Shown here in pieces: positions 26,486 through 33,532 of a stretch of 37,377 nt of DNA. The translations under genes were made by a program, and so were the position numbers. Source of the stretch: Myxococcales bacterium (lineage in GTDB: Bacteria > Myxococcota_A > Bradymonadia > Bradymonadales > Bradymonadaceae); NCBI GenBank assembly GCA_007119175.1, contig SKQC01000120.1:1-37377 (forward strand), written 5' to 3'. The stretch's first letter is position 1, and each line of letters starts with the position of its first letter. The notes beneath the pieces are model-generated. The model saw nothing but the letters and a program-made list of their open reading frames with translations. It did not search any database and was not told where the DNA came from.

Positions 26486-27028
26486 TCATCCATCTTTGTC
26501 TTGTGAAACCACCCCAATATAGGGCAAATGGCGCGAAAATTCAGCGTCATCCAGACCGTACCCGATGACGAACTTATCGGGAATTTCAAATCCCACATAA
26601 TCGACGGGCACATCGACCCGACGATTGGAGGGTTTATCCAACAAGGTGCATGTCGCCAACGACCTGGGCATTCGCGTCTTTAAATTGTCGAGAAGATATT
26701 TCATCGTCAGTCCCGTATCGATGATATCCTCGACGATCAGCACATGCCTCTCCTTTATCGGCAGCGCCAGATCGGAGGTCATTCGCACGACTCCGCTCGT
26801 TGCTTTACGGCTACCGTAACTTGAAAGGCCGAGAAAATCGATGGAAACATCGACGTCGATATAGCGCACCAGGTCAGCGAGAAACATAAAGGAGCCCTTC
26901 AATACGGCCACGGCATGCAATTCTTCGCCGGCGTAGTCCCTGGAAATCTCCTCCCCCAGCTGCCGGCAGCGCTGATCTAACTGCTCGGCTGAAAGCAATA
27001 CATCCAGTTTTTTTCCTCGCGACTCCAT
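26486..27028 (-). CDS. hpt: Hypoxanthine phosphoribosyltransferase
   Basis: HPRT makes IMP and GMP from hypoxanthine or guanine and PRPP in purine salvage. The 180-aa length is normal. The PRPP-binding motif is VLIVEDIIDTGLT, with the usual VLKGSFMFLADLVR, GLSSYG, the base-binding DKPSNRRVDVPVDYVGFEIPDKFVIGYGLD and a C-terminal LPYIGV. ATG 27028 has AAGGA about 6 bases upstream. The tdk gene ends 9 bases before it, so two nucleotide-salvage genes sit together. Confidence 0.97.
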   Translation of the reverse strand: MESRGKKLDVLLSAEQLDQRCRQLGEEISRDYAGEELHAVAVLKGSFMFLADLVRYIDVDVSIDFLGLSSYGSRKATSGVVRMTSDLALPIKERHVLIVEDIIDTGLTMKYLLDNLKTRMPRSLATCTLLDKPSNRRVDVPVDYVGFEIPDKFVIGYGLDDAEFSRHLPYIGVVSQDKDG

Positions 27029-27037
27029 AGAACTTCC

Positions 27038-27634
27038 TTACTGCTGGTGATCGTCGGACGACGGACTCGAAGATGGGTATCCCTCGACGAAACACCGGCG
27101 GCAGCGCGCCTCGTATTGCTCGTCGGTACCCACCAAAACCTGTTGCGGATCTTCGGCGAGGCGATAGCTGCGATGGGCGGGATTGCCACACCGGACACAG
27201 ATCGCCATCAATTTCGTAATATATTCGGCGACACACAACAGGCTCGGCATCGGTCCGAATGGACGCCCTCGATAGTCCTGATCGAGGCCGGCGACAACAA
27301 TCCTTCTGCCCTCACTGGCCAATTCCTCACAGAATTCGACGATTTGATCGTCGAAAAACTGCACTTCGTCGATGCCGATGACCTCCACCTGCGACGACAA
27401 TGCCCCTTTGAGTTGTGCGAGATTCTCGACGGCCACACCGGGCAGCTTTTGTTCGCTGTGGCTGACGACTGCCTCATCGTCATAGCGATCGTCGATCTTC
27501 GGTTTGAAAATCTGCACATTTTGACGGGCATAATACGCCCGGGTCAGCCGCCGGATCAGTTCTTCGGTTTTGCCGGAGAACATGGGGCCGCAGATGACCT
27601 CGAGCCAGCCGACGTCGCGAGGTTGTAATATCAT
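27038..27634 (-). CDS. tdk: Thymidine kinase, type II
   Basis: This 198-aa enzyme phosphorylates thymidine with ATP. The P-loop is GPMFSGKTEELIRRL (residues about 16-30), the Walker-B-like DEVQFF carries the Mg site, and LDQDYRGRPFGPMP is the lid region. A zinc site is formed by CVRCGNPA and CRRC. There is no good Shine-Dalgarno directly before ATG 27634. It is followed by hpt after a 9-base gap, a salvage pair seen in several bacterial groups. Confidence 0.97.
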   Translation of the reverse strand: MILQPRDVGWLEVICGPMFSGKTEELIRRLTRAYYARQNVQIFKPKIDDRYDDEAVVSHSEQKLPGVAVENLAQLKGALSSQVEVIGIDEVQFFDDQIVEFCEELASEGRRIVVAGLDQDYRGRPFGPMPSLLCVAEYITKLMAICVRCGNPAHRSYRLAEDPQQVLVGTDEQYEARCRRCFVEGYPSSSPSSDDHQQ

Positions 27635-27697
27635 GGAGGAAATGGGGATTCGTAGGACCGCCGAATATCGGCCATCTCAATTGGCATCGACGCCCCA

Positions 27698-27726
27698 TCA
27701 TTAACGGCCTTTGCGCCCCGGTGCAA
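27698..27726 (-). promoter_or_regulatory. Weak candidate promoter for tdk
   Basis: On the minus strand TTGCAC and TAATGA are separated by 17 bases, about 65 bases before the tdk ATG. Both boxes are imperfect, and readthrough from the upstream genes is the alternative. Confidence 0.3.
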
Positions 27727-27732
27727 GCGCCC

Positions 27733-28353
27733 TCAGAGGTCGAATTCACTCATAAAATAACCGCCGATATCGAAGGCCAACCCCATGGCCCCTTTCACCG
27801 TCACCTTGCGGGCAGCCTCAACCGGCGACAGACGCCCATTGGCCAACTCCTCGAGGATCGACCAGCCCACGGTCAACTCCGCCCGGCGTGCCCGGGGAGG
27901 CTCGTCATAATCGTTGAGGATCACCTCGAATTGCAGTGGCACTCCGCCGTCTGGCAGATCGACGATTTGCACCTGCAAAACACCATCAAAGCGCTCAAAG
28001 CCATCGCGAACCTTGTCTGTGATTTCGAAGCGCCCCTGGTATTTTTCGATCTGCTCATCGGCGGGCTGCGCAAGCAGGCGCGACAACTCCACCGACCGGC
28101 GCCACTTCTTGGCCTCCCCACGGATACTCGCCTGGGGAAAGTCGATCATCGCCCCTCGCTCAACCCGGGCCTCATCGGGGGTGAGCATGATGGTAAATCG
28201 CTCCTGCGTATCGGCGAATTCGAGACTAAAAATAAGCGGCGTCGCCACATATTGGCGAAATTGCTCAATTCGGTCCTCATGCAGGGCGGGCACTCGCTTT
28301 AAGAGTACCTCATCGGGCTCCAGGTCGGGATCGAGCACATCGGTCCAGTCCAT
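27733..28353 (-). CDS. SCP2-like sterol/lipid-transfer domain protein
   Basis: The 206-aa soluble protein has a C-terminal half resembling SCP2-type lipid-binding domains: PLQFEVILNDYDE, then ELTVGWSILEELANGRLSPVEAARKVTVKGAMGLAFDIGGYF, where the VKGxMGLA stretch is typical. The N-terminal half is similar in style (FTIMLTPDEARVERGAMIDFPQASIRG) and may be a second, degenerate copy. ATG 28353 has GAGGGAG 7 bases upstream, and this Shine-Dalgarno lies inside the end of the preceding lipoprotein gene. The ORF-track start at 28467 is not credible. A lipid-carrier role is inferred from the fold. Confidence 0.75.
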   Translation of the reverse strand: MDWTDVLDPDLEPDEVLLKRVPALHEDRIEQFRQYVATPLIFSLEFADTQERFTIMLTPDEARVERGAMIDFPQASIRGEAKKWRRSVELSRLLAQPADEQIEKYQGRFEITDKVRDGFERFDGVLQVQIVDLPDGGVPLQFEVILNDYDEPPRARRAELTVGWSILEELANGRLSPVEAARKVTVKGAMGLAFDIGGYFMSEFDL

Positions 28354-28355
28354 CG

Positions 28356-28520
28356 TCACGCTCCCTCGTCGTCGCGTCGTCGATTGATATTGACAGTGGA
28401 CCACAACAGCGCCGTCGCCACCAGCATGGATGCGCCGTTTCCGGCGAGTGTGGCGGACTCCGCACACCCCGTCGCCAGCCCCGCCACCAGGACAATTGCT
28501 ATCGGCCAGATCGCTTTCAT
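28356..28520 (-). CDS. 54-aa predicted lipoprotein, missing from the ORF track
   Basis: A frame of 54 codons runs from ATG 28520 to TGA 28356 and begins MKAIWPIAIVLVAGLATGC, a textbook lipoprotein signal with Cys at about 19. A hydrophobic segment (ASMLVATALLWSTVN) and a charged tail (NRRRDDEGA) follow. AGGAGAG lies 8 bases before the ATG, one of the best ribosome sites in the window. It ends two bases before the SCP2-like gene, so coupled translation is likely. Its size kept it off the list. The function is unknown; the second hydrophobic stretch may also place it in the membrane. Confidence 0.8.
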   Translation of the reverse strand: MKAIWPIAIVLVAGLATGCAESATLAGNGASMLVATALLWSTVNINRRRDDEGA

Positions 28521-28566
28521 GATGTCATCTCTCCTTCGAAAAATACTGTCGGCAATTGCCGTTTCA

Positions 28567-29373
28567 TCAATGCCAATTCCACACCCCGGAAAACACCTCC
28601 ACCGCTGGACCGGTCATCCAGAGGCGATCCTCCCGGGAGTCGATCGTCAGCGCACCGCCGGGCAATTCGACGACCAACTCACAGTCGCGGCCGGCACGGC
28701 CCGTCGTCCAGGCCGCCTCGGCAACGGCGCAGGCCCCGGTGCCGCAGGCTTGCGTCAAGCCAACCCCACGTTCATACACCACGGTCTCATAATGTCTCCC
28801 GCCGTCATTTGCCACTGCAAATTCGACATTGACCCCGTCGGGAAATGCCGGATGTCCGTCATTTGCATATACCCCGACCTCTTCAACTAATTCGATGGAG
28901 GCATCGGCAAAAATAACGGCGTGAGGATTGCCGACATCGACCGATATATACTTAAAGCACCGACCGGCGACATCCAGCGTACCCTCAACCTGTTGGGCCG
29001 CAGCCACGCCCATATCGACGGCGACGGACCACCGTTTTTCGCCACCGTCGACGATGACGCATCGGCGAGGGCCGGCGTCACTTTTGACCACCATCTCATC
29101 GCCAATACCCCAGCGCCATCTAGCAAAGGCGGCCACGCAGCGAACGCCATTGCCGCACATCTCCGGGCGACTTCCGTCGCGGTTGAAGATGACCATCGAT
29201 ATCCGCGGCACCGACTCGCCGGGCATCTGCTCTGCGAGGATAACGCCATCGGCGCCGACCCCTCGATGGCGCCGACAGAGCGCAATAATTTGCTCTGTGG
29301 ACAGTGTCGACGCCGTGCCTTCGGCGACGATAAAGTCGTTTCCCAACCCGTGATATTTTCGAAACTCGAACAT
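28567..29373 (-). CDS. dapF: Diaminopimelate epimerase
   Basis: DapF converts LL- to meso-diaminopimelate for lysine and peptidoglycan synthesis. The 268-aa length is typical. Substrate contacts appear in KYHGLGNDFIV, and the two catalytic Cys lie in PEMCGNGVRC and ACGTGACAV. The conserved NPH motif (DVGNPHAVIF) and YERGVG region are present. It follows the PilZ gene by 36 bases. Confidence 0.97.
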   Translation of the reverse strand: MFEFRKYHGLGNDFIVAEGTASTLSTEQIIALCRRHRGVGADGVILAEQMPGESVPRISMVIFNRDGSRPEMCGNGVRCVAAFARWRWGIGDEMVVKSDAGPRRCVIVDGGEKRWSVAVDMGVAAAQQVEGTLDVAGRCFKYISVDVGNPHAVIFADASIELVEEVGVYANDGHPAFPDGVNVEFAVANDGGRHYETVVYERGVGLTQACGTGACAVAEAAWTTGRAGRDCELVVELPGGALTIDSREDRLWMTGPAVEVFSGVWNWH

Positions 29374-29409
29374 AGTGGCGCCGCTATCACTGGATGGAAA
29401 ACCGCGATC

Positions 29410-29805
29410 TTAAACCCGCCTGGCGAGACCGAGCAGTCGCTCCCGTTTTTCCTCGGCAAGATCGATAAACTCGTAGGCCATCCCGGGGACTACACCGTCT
29501 CCGTTGTCACTGAATTGGGCGTCGTCTTTTTCAACGCGCACGATCTGGGCGTGGACCGAAAAGAGTTCCTGTCCGTCGGGACCGCGAAAAATCAAGTGAT
29601 GAATCGTTCCAACCTCAAAGAGAAGAGTGGAACGCACGAACATTCCCATCGGGCTAAAATCAAAACTCTCCAGCGGAATCTCCCAGCCCTCGGAATCCTG
29701 TGCCAGGACCTCCACGCTGAATTCCTTACGCGGATACCGGCGCAAACCGGCGAAGGTCAAGCTGGACTTTGGTCGGCGGCGAATGCTTCCTTGCATGCCT
29801 TTCAT
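29410..29805 (-). CDS. PilZ domain protein
   Basis: The 131-aa product is essentially one PilZ domain, a cyclic-di-GMP receptor. Both binding motifs are present: RRYPR (RxxxR) and DFSPMG ([D/N]xSxxG), so binding competence is likely. ATG 29805 was chosen because AGGGAGG lies five bases upstream; the ORF-track start at 29829 is a GTG in front of that site. It may link c-di-GMP to lipid or envelope functions encoded nearby, but this is inferred. Confidence 0.92.
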   Translation of the reverse strand: MKGMQGSIRRRPKSSLTFAGLRRYPRKEFSVEVLAQDSEGWEIPLESFDFSPMGMFVRSTLLFEVGTIHHLIFRGPDGQELFSVHAQIVRVEKDDAQFSDNGDGVVPGMAYEFIDLAEEKRERLLGLARRV

Positions 29806-29837
29806 GACGTCCTCCCTGGACGAAACCATCTTGTGGG

Positions 29838-29856
29838 ACCGGCCCCCTCGGCCGGT
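29838..29856. repeat. GC-rich hairpin before the PilZ gene
   Basis: ACCGGCC and GGCCGGT form a perfect 7-bp stem with a 5-base loop, 32 bases upstream of the PilZ start codon. No T-run follows on the minus strand, so it is unlikely to be an intrinsic terminator. It might affect leader structure. The 130-base gap it sits in holds no gene. Confidence 0.4.
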
Positions 29857-29935
29857 TTGTCGAATCTACTGCCCCACGGTAGCGCACCGGTGGAAGCCGT
29901 CAAAAATTTTTTCGTCATCCCGCCCTGGGCGCCGG

Positions 29936-31786
29936 TCATCGATCCCGGAACAGATCCTCAATTTCGCGCCAAAAACGGCGCCTCACCACGGCACGACGGA
30001 CGGTTCCCGATGCGGTCAGCGTCCCGTCTCGGGTCGTGAGAAACTCCGGCAATACACAGAATCGCTGAATATGCTCATAGGTCGTCCGGTGTCGATTGAC
30101 CCCATCGATATGGGCTTTGAGCGCCTGGCGAACGCGCGGGTCGCCGGTCAGGCTTCGCACCGGCCGACGACCATCGAGGTCGTGGCGATCGACAAAGTCT
30201 AGCACTCCGTCTGGCTCGAGGGCGAACGCAGCCGCCAAAAACGGGCGTCCCTCCCCCACTAAAATCGCGTGCGCCACCAGCGGATGGTTGCACAACTCAC
30301 GCTCAATCGCTGCCGGCACGACATGTCTGCCGGTCGACGTAATAATCACATCACGCTTTCGATCCGTGAGGTGTAAAAACCCGTCGCTATCGAAATGGCC
30401 GATATCACCGGTATGAAGCCATCCGTCCTCATCAATCCCCTGAATGTCGCGATCTTTGTCCTCCAGATAGCCCTGCATCACAGTCGGTCCTCGAACCAGA
30501 ATTTCACCGTCCTCGGCAATCGTCGTATCCACTCCTGGAAGTGGCTTTCCCACGCTGCTGAAGCGAAAGTCATCGGGCATATTAAACGAGACGGCCCCGG
30601 CGGTTTCTGTCAATCCATACCCCTCAAGGAGGAGGACACCGGCGGAGAAGAAAAACTCCGCCGTTTCCCTATCCAGGGGAGCCCCACCGGAGATTAAAAA
30701 CCGCATCTCTCCGCCCAGCCATTGACGGACATCCTCCAGCAACAACTGCGAAAAAAAGCGATGCTCCCAGCCCAGAAACAGCCCGACTCTATCTCCCCCG
30801 CGGGTTCGTCGACTCACAGCTTTTCCCACTTCGAGCGCCACCGGAAGTAGCCGGGAGCGAATCTGACGTTGGCGGATTCGCTCCACAATCTCTTGCTGCA
30901 GACGCTGGTAGACCCTGGGAACACTGGCCATCAGCGTGGGTTTGACCTCCGCCAGATCCTCCACCAATCGCCCTCTGCCCCGGGCGAAGACGGTGGTCAT
31001 TCCGTAGCCGACAGCCGCCAGGTACAGCACACGTGCGAATATGTGGGCCAGCGGCAAAAAGAGAAGCTGAATATCGTCGCTGGAAAAGAGCTTGAGGCTC
31101 GACATCGCCTCTACCTGGGCGGCCAGATTGGCGTGGGTCAATACAACGCCGCGGGGCTGATCGCTGACGCCGGCGGTATATAAGATGGTGGCCACCGTCT
31201 GAGCGTCAACGGAGCGTCTTCGCCGGGCGACAAACCGGGGCTCCTCGGCGAGCGCCGCCCGTCCGCGCCCCATGACATCGATCAACGACTCCCGCTGGAG
31301 TTCGCCGGGCAACCCCATCGACTCCAAGCGCATATAATCACCGCCCTGTCGTCCGCGGGTCTCCACGAGGACGTCATCGTCAAAATAGATGACACGGCGC
31401 AACAAAGTGTCTTGACCGATGGCCTCCGCAACCTTTCCGAGTTGAATTGGATCTTCAACGATCACCGTACCGATCTGATTGTCGGTCAATGCCTGCCTCA
31501 GCTCGTGTGCCGAAGCCGCCGCCGACAGTGGCACCGAAACCGCGCCCGCCATGGCCAATCCCATATCGACGACAACCCACTCCAGTCGCGTCGACGACAC
31601 CACACAGACCTTCTCGCCGGGCTCAAGCCCCGAGGTGATCAGTCCCGCCGCCAGACGCTCCGAGGCCTCCCACCATTCCTTCCAGGTCGTCGTCTCCCAC
31701 ACCCCGTCGCGATATCGACGCAACGCCACACGCACGCTGGAACGATGCACCTGCTCTTCGAATAATTCGACGATGGTCCGGGCCAT
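29936..31786 (-). CDS. Divergent AMP-dependent long-chain acyl-CoA synthetase-like protein
   Basis: The 616-aa product has the ANL (acyl-CoA synthetase) fold: YTAGVSDQPRGVVLTH (203-218), YGLTET (390-395), WLHTGD (456-461) and LTDRKRDVIITSTGRHVVP (473-491). Normally these enzymes activate fatty acids to acyl-AMP and then acyl-CoA. Two key Lys residues are changed. The P-loop Lys of TSGTTGxPKG is Arg212, and the A10 Lys near the end is Thr595 (LTASGTVRR). The enzyme may be weak, altered in the adenylation step, or a binding protein. ATG 31786 has GGAGGG upstream. A terminator stands only 17 bases ahead of the start codon. Confidence 0.92.
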   Translation of the reverse strand: MARTIVELFEEQVHRSSVRVALRRYRDGVWETTTWKEWWEASERLAAGLITSGLEPGEKVCVVSSTRLEWVVVDMGLAMAGAVSVPLSAAASAHELRQALTDNQIGTVIVEDPIQLGKVAEAIGQDTLLRRVIYFDDDVLVETRGRQGGDYMRLESMGLPGELQRESLIDVMGRGRAALAEEPRFVARRRRSVDAQTVATILYTAGVSDQPRGVVLTHANLAAQVEAMSSLKLFSSDDIQLLFLPLAHIFARVLYLAAVGYGMTTVFARGRGRLVEDLAEVKPTLMASVPRVYQRLQQEIVERIRQRQIRSRLLPVALEVGKAVSRRTRGGDRVGLFLGWEHRFFSQLLLEDVRQWLGGEMRFLISGGAPLDRETAEFFFSAGVLLLEGYGLTETAGAVSFNMPDDFRFSSVGKPLPGVDTTIAEDGEILVRGPTVMQGYLEDKDRDIQGIDEDGWLHTGDIGHFDSDGFLHLTDRKRDVIITSTGRHVVPAAIERELCNHPLVAHAILVGEGRPFLAAAFALEPDGVLDFVDRHDLDGRRPVRSLTGDPRVRQALKAHIDGVNRHRTTYEHIQRFCVLPEFLTTRDGTLTASGTVRRAVVRRRFWREIEDLFRDR

Positions 31787-31801
31787 GGTCCCTCCACCGA
31801 G

Positions 31802-31848
31802 GTAAAAAACAAAGGCCCTCGCCCCCTTAGACGGTGGGCGCGGGCCTT
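31802..31848 (-). terminator. Strong intrinsic terminator / possible attenuator
   Basis: On the minus strand a GC-rich stem (AAGGCCCGCGCCC pairing with GGGCGAGGGCCTT, one mismatch) is followed by TGTTTTTT. It ends the gene at 31876-33207. It lies so close to the acyl-CoA synthetase start (ATG 31786) that no promoter fits between, so downstream expression may depend on readthrough. Confidence 0.85.
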
Positions 31849-31875
31849 CGTGGCTGTTGAGTGTCGGAGATGGTT

Positions 31876-33207
31876 TTAGTCGTCGTCGGTGATCCCGTCG
31901 TCGGCCTCCGGGAGATCGTCGATCTCCTCGAGTTCCTCATCGGGATCACTTGCCCCGCGAAGGGTAAATAGGGGCGGCGAGTCGGCCTCCGCCGTCTCAC
32001 TGACCGCTTCCATCAATCGCTCGATATCCGAGTCTAGCTCGTCAGCCAGGTCCTGCATCTGCGCCACTCTCGACGAATATCGCTGCATTGCATTATCGGT
32101 ATCGATGTCCAGAAAATCGGACTCCACAATGGGAACCAGCGACCGCACATCGACGCGATCGGAGGAGCCGGCCGCGAAGACAAACACTTCGATTTGTCCA
32201 TCGTCATTGGGCTCCGCATCCTCGGCAACCCCGACCAGACGTCCTTTGAGAGGATTGTATTCGGAGGGTTCCTCGTCCTGAATAAAATGCCGTTGAAGAT
32301 TCGGCAGGTCAAAGACCACCGCGACCTGATCGCCCTCATCCAGGGCCTCTTCGCGATCGCTGATAAAGGCTTCCAGCTCCTCGCGATCTGCCCCCGTCGT
32401 TGCACGGCTATGCTCAACGGCCAGTTGGTGCAGCCACCTCGCATCGGCGATATACTCGTGGAGGGGGCCGACGATCCGGTCGCCCAACAGGATTCGATTG
32501 CCGGGCAAAAATCGGGGATCGTAGTTAAAATTGAGCTCCCCCAACTGCTCGGCGGCCTCAAAGTCGACATTCATCGGATCGAGGCCGTCGATAATCTCCT
32601 GGGCGGCGTAGAATTCCTCAACGGTCTCCTCGAGCCGCTCCTGAAGCGCTGTGGCGTCGTCGATCCGGGTCTGTTCGACAGCCCGCGTCTGGTTACTCTG
32701 GGCGGCGAGAAATCCGAATACGATCCCCACCATTGCCAGGACTGCAAACAGGACCAGCACGGGCGGAGAAAACATGCTGCCGCCGTCCAAATCCTCCAGG
32801 CCGACGTCGTCAACACCGGTGGCGTCAAGATCGACCGAGCGCGACGGCGTCGGCTCCGCTTTTTTGGGCTCCTTGCTGCTCATCGCCGTCGGCGGCGGCC
32901 CCTTGGCCCCCGGAGGCGGCCCCGCCTTGCGCGGCGCCGGCTGAGCCGGTTGAGCTGGCTCAGCCGGTTGGGCTGGCTGAGCTGGCTGAGCCGACGCGGC
33001 TTGCTGAGGTTGTCGTTGCTGTTGCGGCGCCGAACTTGCCGGCGCTTTTTGCGACGACACATTCTGTTGGCCGTCGCGGGAAGCGCCGCCGGCGCTCTTC
33101 GAACTCGCTTCGTCGTCCTGACTCTCTTTGGTCTTGCCGGCCGACTTACTCAGGCCCAGCCGTGACTTCAGATTGGAAAGGTCCGGTTTGTTGTCTTTTG
33201 TCGACAA
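31876..33207 (-). CDS. Pro/Gln/Ala-rich single-pass membrane protein
   Basis: The 443-aa product has a disordered N-terminal third with SR/SK-rich and PAQPAQPAEP repeats. One membrane helix follows (PPVLVLFAVLAMVGIVFGFLAAQ), then an extracytoplasmic helical part with an early coiled-coil-like stretch (RIDDATALQERLEETVEEFYAAQ), and an acidic tail. The best start is TTG 33207, because AGGAGG sits six bases upstream; the ATG at 33213 abuts AGGAGG with no spacing. No family is recognised. A scaffold or envelope-linking role fits the layout. Confidence 0.8.
   Translation of the reverse strand: MSTKDNKPDLSNLKSRLGLSKSAGKTKESQDDEASSKSAGGASRDGQQNVSSQKAPASSAPQQQRQPQQAASAQPAQPAQPAEPAQPAQPAPRKAGPPPGAKGPPPTAMSSKEPKKAEPTPSRSVDLDATGVDDVGLEDLDGGSMFSPPVLVLFAVLAMVGIVFGFLAAQSNQTRAVEQTRIDDATALQERLEETVEEFYAAQEIIDGLDPMNVDFEAAEQLGELNFNYDPRFLPGNRILLGDRIVGPLHEYIADARWLHQLAVEHSRATTGADREELEAFISDREEALDEGDQVAVVFDLPNLQRHFIQDEEPSEYNPLKGRLVGVAEDAEPNDDGQIEVFVFAAGSSDRVDVRSLVPIVESDFLDIDTDNAMQRYSSRVAQMQDLADELDSDIERLMEAVSETAEADSPPLFTLRGASDPDEELEEIDDLPEADDGITDDD
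32941..32994 (-). repeat. Short in-frame repeat encoding QPAQPAEPAQPA
   Basis: Tandem 9-base units of the GCTGAGCCG/GGCTGGCTGA type encode the PAQPAQPAEPAQPAQPA stretch. Such units can gain or lose copies by slippage without breaking the frame. Confidence 0.7.
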
Positions 33208-33213
33208 GGACAT

Positions 33214-33532
33214 CCTCCTGCGTTGAAAACAGCCACTACCGCTGAACCAGAGATCTATGAACGAGACTGGTCGAATCGAAAAAGCGCTCGCACGTGATTT
33301 ACCGACAATCTGGTGCTGCTCACGCTATCTCAGCGGTCTAAATCCCGTCAAGTACCACTGGCTGTCGTCGGCGAGTCTCAAGAACAGATATCCTTGAAAA
33401 GTGCGGCCCCTTTCAACAGAATTGGCTGTTCCGAGTCTGCTCGCCCTTGCGGGGATGGGTTTGTAGCAGTTACAGGTATTTGGCCTGATGTCGACGTCGT
33501 TTCCTACCTCTTCCACCAAGTGTGATGGGCTC
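33214..33532. other. Divergent intergenic region
   Basis: This 319-base gap separates the minus-strand Pro-rich membrane gene from the plus-strand surface lipoprotein gene and must hold promoters for both. A TTGACG box (33346-33351, minus strand) is followed at 16 bases by only a weak GATAGC -10, so I do not call it firmly. No tRNA, terminator or clear riboswitch is seen. The 70-aa ORF at 33313-33525 has no ribosome site and no signal or domain features, so I regard it as chance. Confidence 0.5.

Noticed and set aside
28921-30039. Plus-strand ORF of 372 aa
   Set aside because: It is antisense to dapF and the PilZ gene, both of which have clear family motifs and ribosome sites. There is no signal, domain or start support.
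32194-33165. Plus-strand ORF of 323 aa
   Set aside because: It is antisense to the Pro-rich membrane gene. The Arg/Leu-rich end mirrors the repeated PAQ codons.
33313-33525. Plus-strand ORF of 70 aa in the divergent gap
   Set aside because: There is no ribosome site and no recognisable signal or domain. The region is more likely promoter DNA.
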